DNA from: Arctopsyche grandis
Lineage: Eukaryota > Arthropoda > Insecta > Trichoptera > Hydropsychidae
Direction of reading: 5' to 3'
Assembly: GCF_051622035.1 (NCBI RefSeq)
Contig: NC_135355.1
Span: forward strand, 8,122,501-8,186,500
DNA: 64,000 nt
Below the pieces are notes generated by a model. It was not told where the DNA came from, searched no databases, and saw only the letters and a program-made list of their open reading frames with translations. Both the position numbers and the translations under genes were made by a program. Of this stretch, positions 38,270-49,118 are shown in pieces; position 1 is the stretch's first letter, and each line of letters begins with the position of its first letter.

Positions 38270-38560
38270 ACTCAGGTGTCTTCATCTCAAGGGGATGCCA
38301 ATCGGAAATCCGCAGAAGAGTAGGAATGGCGAAAATGTAGATGTTGTTGAATGGCGTCGAGACATGGACCCTGAAAAATAGAGAAAGGGAAGTGCTGGAT
38401 GCATTCGAAATGTGGTATTGGAGACGGATGTTGTGCATCGCATGGACTGCACGAACCTCAAAAAACTGACAATTTCAGAGAGATTCTCCACAACATGCAG
38501 GGAAAGGGTTATTTTCTACTTTGGCCATATTGTCAGGAAGAATGTGGAGTCTGCTAGTTA
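38270..38560 (+). pseudogene. RTE-type LINE reverse transcriptase fragment
   Basis: The plus strand encodes YSGVFISRGCQSEIRRRVGM, then ETWTLKNREREVLDAFEMWY and WRRMLCIAWTARTSKN. This is the conserved region after the polymerase domain in RTE-like LINEs. Stops and frame changes break it. A second LINE 3' fragment follows immediately. Confidence 0.8.
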
Positions 38561-38579
38561 CCGGAATAAATAAATAAAA

Positions 38580-38885
38580 ATAACTAGAAATAGGAAACGG
38601 AATACGTGAGCGACAAGGGTAGTGGATATATGTATGTATGTAGTAGAGAGAGTGAAGAGATTGAAATGACAATGGGCGGGTCACGTAGCCAGAAAAATGG
38701 ACAAAAGAAGTTCTAGAATGGTACCCGAGAGAATGTAATAGGGTGAAAAAGGAAAGCCACAAAGAATATAGGTGAACGAAATTAGAAAAAATGGTGAGAT
38801 GGATGAGAGTTGCACAAAACAGAGACGAATGACAGCGTGTTGTAGAGGTCTTCACCCAGCAGTGGATGATGAATGATGATATGTA
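38580..38885 (+). pseudogene. RTE-type LINE 3' remnant
   Basis: Encodes RVKRLK, then a stop where other copies have tryptophan, then QWAGHVARKMDKRSSRMVPE and a DESCTKQRRMT-like tail. It ends in a GATGATGAATGATGAT run. Its sequence parallels the minus-strand copy at 14185-14545. Confidence 0.8.
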
Positions 38886-39854
38886 TATGAATACGTATTT
38901 GTCAAAGTATAAGGCCACAGAAGCATTCCACCTATGGACTGTCATTGCGACTACATAAGTATGCGTAATTAAAACTTGTTTCTTTCACAAACAATTACTT
39001 CTTGCATATAATAATAATCATCTCAACACAAAAAAAATTTGCGTAACGCAGAAACGACTACAAGTCCATACTCCAGTATTAATATACATACATACATATG
39101 TACACCTACTAGTGGTTCGGTGCACTTGATAAAAAGTGAACCGAAATCTTGTATAACAAACGAATATAGCAGACTATTCTTCGGAAAGAAATAAGTAACA
39201 CGATTCCATCGATATAGGAGCCATCATACATACATAGGTGAAAAAGTAGAAAGCACCGACGATAAGCGCTGGTGATAAGAGCGCACGCAGCTGGACAAAC
39301 TGGTCGAGATAAAACTGCTCCAGTTGAGACGTGCTGCTGTACCGTTCCGACAATAAGGAGAGACGTTGGGTTTCTTTTGCAATTAAATGAGGGGCGAACA
39401 GTTTTGTGCAAGCGAGGATAAGCTTGCGGCAACACCTGGCGGCTCGCAGCCAGCACCTGGACCACCTCTCGATTTGACATAGCAACAGGGCAGGGCCTTC
39501 CTTCTGCGAGGATGCGGACATATGTACATACATGGTTCTAATTGTGAGACGCGGACAACTTCGCGTCCTGCCCTTTATACCCACTTGGCTTGTTCGGCGC
39601 TAGCTTGCTATTATTAAGTAAAAGTACTAGCCCACTTCAAATTGGGTAACAATTATCACGAACTGATTAATCGAACAATAATAATTGATTCAATTGAAGC
39701 AATTATTATCGTTCGAAACAAAGTTAAAAAAACAAGCTGTACATATATATACAATTAAAATTCAAAACAAAATAATAATTTCATGTTTTGTGAGCCAGTT
39801 AATATTGAATCTTGGTTTTATGTAATACCTATGTACGTATTGTACTGAGATTCA
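38886..39854. other. Stretch with a TATA-box/open-frame candidate on the minus strand
   Basis: 39109-39590 (minus) is GC-richer than its surroundings. GGGTATAAAGGGCAGG near 39570-39585 is followed 30-60 bp later by ATG codons. Two overlapping frames stay open (39109-39480, 123 codons; 39174-39584, 136 codons). Neither product was recognised. An unknown gene's first exon, or a promoter inside an LTR, are both possible. Confidence 0.3.
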
Positions 39855-39862
39855 CTTGACAT

Positions 39863-40855
39863 TAGTGCTTCCAATCTCGGAAGGTTACTTCGGCACCGGG
39901 ATTACGGTACGATCCCGGGATCCCGGTGCTAGCACCGGGATTTCAAATGTATAAGAAAAAAAGTTCAATTGCATGTTTTCATATTTCAAAAACGTTCAAT
40001 CGCATTTTGCAAACTCTCCTGATGTTTCACGCAAAAAATACTCCCATATTGGCGTACTAATTTTGGGAGTTTGGCTACATTCTTTAAATTTTCCGTTCGC
40101 ATCCATAAATTTCTAAGATTAAATAAAACACATCCGAAAATGTAATTAAATAAAGTAAAAAACATCGCTTTGATTCATTGATTCAAAAGTTCTACTTCCG
40201 GCTTACGAATTCCGACCAAAAAAGAATACAAATATAAATTTTCAACTAAATATTTTAAGGGCGTGGAAAGAATCGTTGTCACAACATTTTTGACTTTTCT
40301 AAGGGGAAAAAATCCCGCTTCCGGTTATGAATTTAGTGATTCATATTTAGTGATTTTTTTTTCATCACATTGATACAACAATTTTTACGTGAAGAGCACA
40401 CATGTTAAAGGGGTCGAAAAAATATTGGAAGAAAAAGTTGAACAAGAGTAAACTGCCACTTCCGGTTAATAGATGCTTACCAACTTTTATACATAACTTG
40501 GTATTAAACTTAAAACTCTAGATATAAAATTTCAGTTCAATAAATTAAAGGATTTCTTAGAAAAACATAAAAAAGCTTGATTCTCTAAATTAGAAGTACT
40601 ACTTTAATACCATTTCGTGGAAACGGCAAGCCGGCGTCGAAACGGGTGGCAAACAAATGGACTATAACTCTCATTGCTCATCCCACCATTTTTCATTATA
40701 TAATATAATGTTTTATGTTTTTTTCCATATTATTTTGGAAAAATAATATTTTTAAAGAAATTTCTGCCAGCACCGTAATCCCGGTATTCAGACTAGTTTC
40801 AGCACCGGGATTCACGGTACCAGAAAACACCGGGATCCCGGGATTGGAAGCCTTA
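39863..40855. mobile_element. hAT-type element, 993 bp, non-coding
   Basis: The ends TAGTGCTTCCAATCTCGG and CCGGGATTGGAAGCCTTA are imperfect inverted repeats, flanked by an identical 8-bp duplication CTTGACAT (39855-39862 and 40856-40863). Palindromic GATCCCGGGATC and CACCGGGATT blocks lie just inside both ends. The interior contains tandem-like ACTTCCGGTT units about 130-140 bp apart, not a transposase. Confidence 0.93.
40190..40600 (+). repeat. Degenerate tandem array, ACTTCCGGTT units
   Basis: Cores CTACTTCCGGCTTA (about 40190), CGCTTCCGGTTATG (about 40316), CACTTCCGGTTAAT (about 40459) and a decayed GTACTACTTTAATA (about 40593) recur every 125-145 bp with AATTTTC/AAATTTCAGTTCAA-like spacers. 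The same core occurs singly or doubly at 32150 and at 45565 and 45710. Confidence 0.6.
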
Positions 40856-40863
40856 CTTGACAT

Positions 40864-42024
40864 GATAGATGTTAAAAAATATAGATGAGGCTTGTAAAAA
40901 AAAATAGAATTATTATAAATACACATATATTTTGTTGATTATGTTTACTAAATACTATTAGAAAAATAAATAAAAATATATACCTACTAAATGGCTGCTT
41001 TAAGATACACAAATGTTACTGTGTAACAACAACACTACAACTTCAAGTTGTTAAGTATTTTTCTAATTATATAAGAAAATTAAACTATGTAGACTCTTAT
41101 CGTCATATCTGTTATAATATAAGTTCATCATCTATTTTTTTAATTATATTTCGTTCAATTTCAAATAATGAAAAATATAACATATACCTAATGCGTAATT
41201 GATTCATAATGCGTATATAAATATTTTTCAGGCAAAAAAGGTCTATGGAATTGAAAGCACACATAAAGGTTTGATTCATATTTATTATATGATATGTATC
41301 TACATATATTGAAAATATCTATAACATATTTTTTACAAAAATAGTCTATATTTTCATATTTTTTTTAAACATAGCTTCACAAAATAAAAATAATTCTTAT
41401 TAATTTAAAAATAATTTCACAGTATAATAAATCATTGTATTGGGTAATAATGAAAATAAAAACAAATTTGGATACAAATATAATAACCATGAAAATTTAT
41501 TATATTATAAGCACTTGTTCCGAATGTTAAAACATATATTTAAAGAATATAAATAATAAAAAAAATCAAATAATCAATCGCCATCTATGTATGAAACGAA
41601 AAATTGGGAGAAAAAAATTAAAACAAAAATGCCATCTATAGACCAATAGAAAAACTAATACTTAAAGACGAAGCAGTCTACCGTTCCACCATTGAAATAG
41701 TGCCAAAATATTTCCATAGATTTACAAATAGTTACAGTATTAACATTTATAAATATTTTTTTATTACACACTATTTTAAATTCTAGGAATTAAGTTTTAT
41801 TAAATCCCTAACATACAAACATTAAAGTATCACATTTGGGTTTCACTGATATCGTTGTAAGTATTTTATGGCATTCAGTGTCGTATTAAAAAAAAACCCT
41901 ACAAACAAACATTAAGGCATCGCTTTAGATTTCACTGAAATCGTTGTATTTTAAAATTAAGTAGTATAGTAATAGCAACGAGATTCAGAAGCATTTACAA
42001 AAAAAAAAATTCAAAACAAACTTG
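40864..42024. other. AT-rich 3' flank of the zucchini-like gene
   Basis: No other gene. A minus-strand AATAAA (TTTATT at 41796-41801) could serve as polyadenylation signal for the zucchini-like gene. Around 41810-41960 a block of about 55 bp is duplicated in tandem with a period near 90 bp (TTTCACTGATATCGTTGTA and TTTCACTGAAATCGTTGTA). Confidence 0.5.
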
Positions 42025-45022
42025 CTAATAGGGCTGAAATTCCTTGAAAGTCTTCCATATCTCATTGAACTCGGACTGAAACAGTTTAATGATGGGCAAA
42101 TGGGACGTTATCAACACATGTTCCCAATTTCCATTGATGGCCTGATTAGTCCAATTCAACGATCCATTCACTAATATTCCTCTGTGTTGTTGATTAATTT
42201 TATGTAAAAAATAATTCATGAATGTCACGTTTGAATTTTTACTATATATTTCTCCAATTCGTGATGGACTATCAATGATGCAAAATTTGTGATGCATAAG
42301 ATTGTTCGAGTTTTTACTTTTTACTTTGATCCCTGAAACAAGATTATGAAAGTGTTACATTTATATTTCATATTATTATAATTTCATTAAATTATTTACT
42401 TCAATTTATTTTACGCGATTATTTTATGATTGATGAATTATGAACGGCTGTTTATGAGAGTAAAGACACATTATTTTAACTAGTGGCGGCTCATCTATAT
42501 ACACTGCAGAGCTGCAGCACCCCCAATTATATTACTAATGAGTATGTTTAATGTCTATGTAATCATTTTTATTTTTATTATATTCCCATGTCGTTAATGC
42601 AATTTTTCTGGGGGTGTTGGGCCCCTCAGCTCCTATGCACGAACCGCCACTGATTTTAGCATTAATGCCGAATTGTATCTGGAAATTTATAAATATTATC
42701 GATGCTCAAATTCAAATGTAGCATTCGCATATTGAGTTTATAGTCTCAATATTTTCATTGTGAAATCATTAAGAAGGTATCCATTATTCAGATTAAGTAC
42801 TACAATAAATGACAAATAATAATTAATTTCTAATGCAAATCGAAATAAGATTCATCTAATTTCTCCCGTTGACTTTTAGCGGGCTATCCGTTTTAAATAA
42901 ATTCATCTATCTACAGACTAAAATAAGGTCCCTTGATATTCAATGAGTGGTTGTGGAATAAGAATGTAAACTAATTATTCTATACTCATATACAAAAATG
43001 TACTTCTACATGAAAGATCCAGTTTATTCGAATAATCTTTTGACAATTGCATTTTTGTGAAACCTTGTTATGGAAGGGGAATGTATTATAATTACTAAGC
43101 TATAATTGTTTTTAAAAAAGTTGTTGATTACTTTTATTTGGCAAAACATGTAAAAGAATAATAAATTCAAATAAACTATAAAAGCAACATACAAAGTGCA
43201 AATTCGATCAAATGAAACTTATTTTGTTTTAATAGTGGTCTGTATGAGTTACCGCAAGATTTGTAAACATTTCATCATAAATATTGTCTTTTTAAAGCAT
43301 CACAATATTAAAAAGAGTATGAAAATAAATTTTCATTTATTAGGGAAGGTTTTATTATTTTATACATAACTGCTTTAATTAATTCTTCTGAACATTTAAT
43401 TTTAAAATATAGGTACTTTCCTATTTTATCTGGAGGCATTTTTTTTTATAATACAATATAATTTATTCACTCTACCATCGATTGAGGAAGACGGCGTGAC
43501 ACTCTTACAAAGGAGAGGAATGTGCAAAAATTAATAAAATAAAATACGGATAACTATGAATAAATTCGATAATGAAGACATTAATTTATGAATTGAAGAA
43601 TTTTTCAGTGACATTTCTTTTTTCAAATATGATTAGTTAAGGTATTTAATTTCGTATAGAAAATCCATCGCCGATATGTATGTATGTATATACATATATA
43701 TATATACATACACATGTTTCAATAGTATTTTATATAAAATATAATTCCAAATTACCATTTGTACCTGTTTGTTGCTGTTTTGAAAGGTTTATTCGTGAGC
43801 CGTTGATATTTGACAGTCAACTTCCTGCATTCCTCGTAAATTATAATATTTTACAATCAGTATTGTTACTTCGAGTAGAATGTTTTATAAGTTCGAAGCC
43901 AAATTTATTTTTGGTTTTTTCAATGTAATAATCAAAGAAAGAAAAATGGGGGCGCCTCGCAGCGCCCTAGGCATGTGCTTAGTTTGCTGCACCTTTGAGC
44001 TGGCATTGGCGACAGATTAGCTATAAAAACTAGTGATTTTACCCGGCTTCGCTCGGTATTTGTAATATAAACCGCTTAAACATATCTAATCTAACAGTAA
44101 ACATTTTATTAAATTTATTTTAGTATATTCATTTCTTTTTTTATTAAATTTAACGTCACGGATTTTACCACTCAAACCTTACATACATTAAACCTTACAA
44201 AGTCTTTTTCGAAATTATATATTACGTTTAAAAGAAACGCCTCCGAATAACGGGAAAGTACCAAAATATCATATTTGGAATCCGATCAAAGGGGCGATGC
44301 ATTCGAACCTCTTTGATGAATTCCAAGTCAATCGGAAAGAATGTAAAATTTTCGATCGAGTCAAGGGGGGGGGGGAGGGGAGGGGGGGATCTTCATATAT
44401 TGATTGGCAAATTAAAAACTGAACTGAACACCTTCGATGATCAAACACGTATTTTGAAACAATTTGGGGACCGGTTTTATTTTCACCTACGGAGAGTCGT
44501 CAAACAATTTCCAATTGGAATCTCACAGGATTCGAAATGAAAGGGTGAAAATAGAAATGGAAATGGAAATACACGTATGTATATGTAAGGTGAAGAGTAA
44601 AGCTCACCCTGCTCGTAGAAGTGGCATATGCGGGAGCCGTTGTTGTAGGCCATGTCGAAGTCGGTGATGATCCTGACGACCACCCCTCGGTCGTGGGCTC
44701 TCTTGACGGCCTGAGCCAGGGCATCGCACGAGAAGATGTAGACGCAGATGTCGATGCAGGTGCGGGCGTCGTCCAGGAAGTCGACGATGCGCTGCAGGTT
44801 GTGCACGCAGCAGTACCGGTGGTGGCACGCGCCCCCAGCCCCTCCGCCCCCGGCCCCAATCTCCTGCTCGCACCGGAAGCCCGAGTCGTCGAACGTCACC
44901 AGCACGTTGACGGCGGCTCGCTGCGCCCGCGCCCCCGCCCCCGCCCACCTCCACCAGCACGCGCCCGCCGCCGCCGCCGCCCCCGTCGCCCCCAGCAGGG
45001 CTGCGCCCCACTTGACCCACAT
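42025..45022 (-). CDS. zuc: Zucchini/PLD6-type mitochondrial phospholipase D nuclease
   Basis: Two exons on the minus strand, 45022-44608 and 42332-42025 (donor G|GTGAGC, acceptor TTTCAG), join in phase to 240 aa. Residues 1-27 form a hydrophobic N-terminal anchor. 66-75 (CHHRYCCVHN) is the cysteine/histidine-rich patch of the family. 152-159 (HHKFCIID) is the HxKx4D catalytic motif, and NGSLNWT (194-200) follows. The order and length agree with fly Zucchini (about 250 aa) and vertebrate PLD6. The roughly 30 residues between D159 and NGSLNW match the longer insect form rather than the short vertebrate loop. Family members sit on the outer mitochondrial membrane and cut piRNA precursors to make piRNA 5' ends. 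Exon 1 is very GC-rich. The 2.3-kb intron has a hAT MITE and another repeat. All key residues are present, so it should be active. Confidence 0.93.
42481..42652. mobile_element. hAT MITE in the zucchini-like intron
   Basis: The ends TAGTGGCGGCTCAT (first base changed from C) and CGAACCGCCACTG enclose 172 bp. The flanks ATTTTAAC (42473-42480) and ATTTTAGC (42653-42660) match at 7 of 8 positions. The interior includes GCTGCAGCACCCCCA and its complement near the right end, as in the 6805 element. It lies in the gene's only intron. Confidence 0.88.
44035..44200 (+). repeat. Dispersed repeat, CCGGCTTCGCTCGG family, copy 3
   Basis: ACTAGTGATTTTACCCGGC, TTCGCTCGGTATTTGTAATA and AACATTTTATTAAATTTATT appear in the same order as copies 1 and 2. 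It lies within the intron of the zucchini-like gene. Confidence 0.8.
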
Positions 45023-45159
45023 TCCACCAACACCGCTGTCACCAGCACCACGCCCACGCCCACTGCACTGTCACCGCACCAGCTGCCACACCACGTGCAC
45101 GTGCCTCGTGCTCGCGCCCGCAATTGCGCTCTTTGTCCGACTTCCGGATTTGCTTGCAC

Positions 45160-45245
45160 TCGCGAGCGCCCGAGGGGGTGGGGGTGGGGGTGGGGGTGGG
45201 GGGTGAGGGGTGAGGGGCTGTGGAACGAGGGGCGAGGCGCGAGGG
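45160..45245. repeat. G-rich minisatellite upstream of the zucchini-like gene
   Basis: Repeated GGGGGT hexamers (about 45173-45202) followed by GAGGGGT units lie 140-220 bp upstream of the start codon. On the gene's own (minus) strand these are C-rich. Such runs can form quadruplexes on the plus strand. The wider 44,600-45,330 block is a GC-rich island in an AT-rich window, as expected for the promoter and first exon. Confidence 0.75.
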
Positions 45246-45439
45246 GCGCGACACTTCCCAGAGACACTTCTTCACCCCCGTCGACCGCAACGTTCGATTC
45301 GATCTCGCCGCTCTCGCGAAACATATGATCCGACGTCGTCGCCGATTTGGCCATAACGCGCTCGCTCCCCACCAGCCTCTCCGTCTTTTGAGCGCCGAAT
45401 TTTCCCAATTTGCCTCTTCTATAAAACTACATCATATAT

Positions 45440-46140
45440 CATAAGTAGTCTTCGGCGGTGGAGCGAGCTTTTTCCAGGAAAGAGTGCGTTTTGGGGCTAT
45501 TTTCCAGGAAACAGGGCAAACTACAAAGCTACAAAGCAAAAAAAACTAAAAAGAGTAAAAGTACTACTTCCCGTTCAGGTAAAAATATTTAAATATAAAG
45601 ATTATTATTTCTATTACATGTAAAAAAAATTCAGTTCGATTCAGTTAGCAGTTTGGAAGATAATTGAATTCAAAAACTTAAAAAAAAGACACCTATAAGA
45701 TGAGGTACCATTTCCGGTCAACTTAAAAATTTTGAAAAAAATTTACGTCGTGTCGATAACAATTTCAGTAACCGATAATAAGTTTCAGTTCGATCTCGAA
45801 TCAGTCAAAATCTCGAGTTCGAATTTTCGCATGATTACAAAACTTCATCTATTGTTACTACGTACATAGATAAAGTAAAAAGTTCACCATAAAAATTAAG
45901 GTAATTGGATTATTAATCACATTGCGATGGTCACACAGTCAATTTTTGGTATGAAAACCACGAATGCGGAATATTTGGCACTCGAGTTTTCATTAGTATG
46001 ATAGTTATCGTTAGTATGAGGGACTTTTCGGCTACCAGATGTTCCGTTATAGAGATTTTGGTGACTTTTGGAGGAGCGCTTTGTGACCAATGATCGCCAA
46101 ATCAAAAATGAACAATGATGCGCAGGGTCGCGGCGGCCTA
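45440..46140. repeat. Composite repeat block
   Basis: 45445-45530 recurs at 53728-53825 (GGAAACAGGGCAAACTACAA block). 45550-45800 matches the ACTTCCGG family at 32140. 45920-46090 is an inverted relative of the MED10 intron insertion at 51866-52003. The block is therefore a patchwork of nested repeats. The 62-codon minus frame in it is not a gene. Confidence 0.65.
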
Positions 46141-46616
46141 TGATTTGTCAAAGGGTTTTTTTTCTTTCGTCGAAATAAAATTAATAATCACACATTATCC
46201 GATAAATTTTACCTCTGAAATGATTTAATTACTTGATTTATTTCGACGAGAGAAACAATTGAAGAATAAAAAAATCCGTTTGATGTGACCGACAACACCC
46301 CGGGTTAGCAAAAATCGTTGGATCACCCATACTAATACATGATATATTCTCAGTAACTGCGCATTACGGGGAAGTAAAAATAATAATTCTTTGATTTTTT
46401 TTCGATCTTAGTGCGTATCTTCGTAAGTCAAAACATCTTCGACAAACAAAAGTCGAGGATTACCCGTATATGATTGTTGATGATCTAATTTTAGGTCAAT
46501 CTCGAAAATTTATTTAAATTGTGCATGTTCTGTTTTAACTTTCAATATTTAATTTTAATATAATGATTATAATTTTATTTTGATACTTGAATTTAATTTT
46601 AATATAATAATAATAG
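46141..46616. repeat. Direct duplication, copy A (about 480 bp)
   Basis: Nearly identical to 47567-48053 in the same orientation, from TGATTTGTCAAAGGGTTTTT through ATTCTCAGTAACTGCGCATT to the AATATAATAATAATA end. Near its left side TTTCGTCGAAATAAA pairs with TTTATTTCGACGAGA, a foldback. Copy A is interrupted on its right by an LTR. Confidence 0.92.
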
Positions 46617-46969
46617 TGTTGCGTAGGGGTGGGTGGAGGATCCAAGTAAAAGGCCAACAGTCGTTTCACAGCATTTATTGATGATTAAGGAGATACACGT
46701 ATTGTCAGTGTTCAGTCCAGAATGATATGATATCGCCTACGTACCGCCTTATAAGGGGTAGATCTCTCAGGGCGCCTAATCTGTTTACCTGTTGTATAGT
46801 CACGTATTCGGATATGTATTTCCACGACATTGGGTCTTCCCGTACCGATTCTGAGAAATAACTAATAACGGTCATTGTTTAGCCTAAATGCACTTAGAGT
46901 CCAGTTATAATCCTGGAAGTAAGTGCAAGCACTTACATAGTTAATCCGATAACAGATAACCCTTTAACA
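46617..46969 (-). mobile_element. Solo LTR (353 bp), LTR retrotransposon
   Basis: Plus-strand ends are TGTTGCGTAGG and CCCTTTAACA, so the unit has TGTT...AACA termini. On the minus strand, TCAATAAATGCTGTGAAACG near the end supplies an AATAAA polyadenylation signal, giving the orientation. No internal gag/pol follows. The flanking 5-mers (AATAG and TATTT) do not match, so the copy may be recombined. Confidence 0.65.
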
Positions 46970-47150
46970 TATTTTGTACGCTACTGGTTTTAAAAGTTGG
47001 CCTGTGGGCCGTTCGTTGGCTTGGTGCGTACGCACCATTACACTTTCTACGTATCTACACGTCACTTTAAGTATTTAAGCTGATGGTCCGTACGCACCAA
47101 ACCATAGACGATTTTGGGCCTACTTTTAAAACCAGTAGCGTACAAAATAT
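46970..47150. mobile_element. MITE with TTTTGTACGCTACTGG inverted repeats
   Basis: The left end TATTTTGTACGCTACTGGTT and the right end AACCAGTAGCGTACAAAATA are exact complements over at least 28 bp. Internal blocks GGTGCGTACGCACCA and GGTCCGTACGCACCAA add palindromes. A related left part lies at 48101-48175. No coding capacity. Confidence 0.85.
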
Positions 47151-47226
47151 TGAAATAAAAATTAAATAAAAAAATTGAAATTAAATATCAAAATTAAGCT
47201 AACGAGCGAGATTGAGCTAAAATTAT

Positions 47227-47387
47227 ATGGAGGATGAACGAATGAGACGACTGGCATGTTAATGCACGTGTTTATTATATGACAGCTGAAGACAGAGTGA
47301 GTAGTAGCTCTCCGAACCCAGCCGAGTTGGTTCCCACTCGCAGGAAGGCAACCAAACTCGGCCATGTCGTATAAGCGAGCCGCCACA
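47227..47387 (-). mobile_element. 161-bp LTR-like element, copy 1
   Basis: The reverse complement starts TGTGGCGGCTCGCTTATACG and ends TTCATCCTCCAT. It aligns along its full length with 53362-53522. The flanks ATTAT and ATTAG match at 4 of 5 positions. An AATAAACACGTGC-like signal is internal. It is most likely a solo LTR of a small (TRIM-like) retrotransposon. Confidence 0.75.
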
Positions 47388-47566
47388 ATTAGATCATCGT
47401 TGATGCTTTGAATTACAACAATGTTTTGAATTACGACGATACGCATTACAACCAGAGAAATATTATAATTACGAGCGAAAAAAACCTTGTTATTGTTTCT
47501 TATAAGTCGTCACGATACACTACTGTGTTTCGCCGTCGATGAAATATTTAACAAAAAAAATGTCGG

Positions 47567-48053
47567 TGATTTGTCAAAGGGTTTTTTTTTCTTTCGTCGA
47601 AATAAAATTAATAATCACACATTATCCGATAAATTTTACCTCTGAGATGGATTTAATTATTTGATTTATTTCGACGAGAGAAACAATTGAAGACTAAAAA
47701 AATTTCGTTTGATAAACCGACAACGTTCCGGGTTGGGACCATCGCTCGGTCACCCATACTAATACATGATATATTCTCAGTAACTGCGCATTACGGGGAA
47801 GTAAAAATAATAATTCTTTGATTTTTTTTCGATCTTAGTGTGTATCTTCGTAAGTCAAAACATCTTCGACAAACAAAAGTCGAGGATTACCTGTATGTGA
47901 TTGTTGATGATCTAATTTTAGGTCAATCTCGAAAATTTATTTAAATTGGACGTGTTCTGTTTTAACTTTCAATATTTTATTTTAATTTTAATATATTGAT
48001 TATAATTTTATTTTGATATTTGAATTTAATTTTAATATAATAATAATATTTTT
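47567..48053. repeat. Direct duplication, copy B
   Basis: Second copy of the block at 46141-46616 with scattered substitutions and small indels (for example GTGCGT to GTGTGT near 47840). It continues uninterrupted into AT-rich sequence, which shows the state before the LTR-side rearrangement of copy A. A partial MITE end follows at 48101. Confidence 0.92.
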
Positions 48054-48179
48054 AGTTTTGATATTTAATTTCAATTTTTAAATTTAATTTTTATTTCGAT
48101 ATTTTGTACGCTACTGGTTTTATCCTGCTGGTTAAAACGTTGGACCAAAATCGTCGTTGGTTTGGTCCATACGCAGCAT

Positions 48180-49118
48180 GAGCCAATGTTTTCAAGAACT
48201 TAAATATTCTTCCGAAAATACTGATAAAATAATAACAGATTCTACCAATTTACTGAATACAATTTTTTATTTTAGAACTTTTTCACAAGTTAATGCCGCA
48301 TGTAGAAATTATTTATAACAAAATGCAATCTAACATAGTAATATCGATGCATTTTCAATTAAAGAAAACTTAATAAGTTTTACTAATGTCATTATACAAA
48401 TATGAGATTCCAAAAATATGTGATGCATATATTATCGCACATATTATAGAAGCCAAAAATATGTGTGATGTTATTATTAAGGATATAAAAGAAAGATATA
48501 CTTTTTCTAATCAATTAAAAGCTGTGAAATTATTTAATAAAGAAAATTTTGAAAAGTACTGAAAGAAAATGCCAATTGAAGATCTACTACTAACCGTTGA
48601 ATCATATCCAATGTTAGATAAAGAAAAACTTCAAACTGAATTAGAAGTGTTTTACTCAAGGAAAGAAATGCATAGTAGGTATTAATGATTTATTAATATT
48701 TTTAAAACTTATTTTTGCAATCAATTTATGCAAAGTTCATGTGGAAATAACAAAACTTATTCAAATTCTGCTTACAACTTCAACTACCTCTGAGTCAGAA
48801 CGGTGTTTTTCATCAATAAATAGAATAAAGACATACATATATAAGAAACACAATGGTTCAGGAAAGATTGACGGCTTTTTCTATGCTGTCAATTGAAAAA
48901 AAAAATGATGATGAAAAGTGAAAAATTTAACAAAAAGGTGATAGACCTTTTTTCAAGGAAAAAAGACAGAAGAATCAATTTTATAATGAAATAAAATACA
49001 TATAATGTTTAATTTTCATCATTTTGATGTTAATAGTAAAATATAATCCAAATAAACATTTATTTTTATTTTTAATCAACCGCAGCACCCCAGATATCTT
49101 ATCCACGAGCCGCCACTG
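48180..49118 (+). pseudogene. Degenerate hAT transposase with GAGCCGCCACTG end
   Basis: Broken plus-strand frames encode a decayed hAT transposase: YNKMQSNIVISM, then IKDIKERYTFSNQLKAVKLF, EDLLLTVESYPMLDKEKL, LLTTSTTSESERCFSSINRI and RLTAFSMLSIEKK. The SESERCFSSINRIKT stretch is the hAT dimerisation signature. The segment ends CCACGAGCCGCCACTG at 49118, the same terminus as the MITEs at 37976 and 42481. At least four stops or frameshifts make it non-functional. The left end was not located. Confidence 0.82.

Noticed and set aside
38475-38945. 156-codon minus-strand frame
   Set aside because: Antisense to the RTE LINE remnants on the plus strand, where conserved reverse transcriptase motifs are visible.
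44500-45408. Large overlapping frames on both strands (up to 235 codons)
   Set aside because: Shadows of the GC-rich first exon and promoter of the zucchini-like gene. Only the minus frame 45022-44608 carries PLD motifs and splices correctly to the HKD exon.
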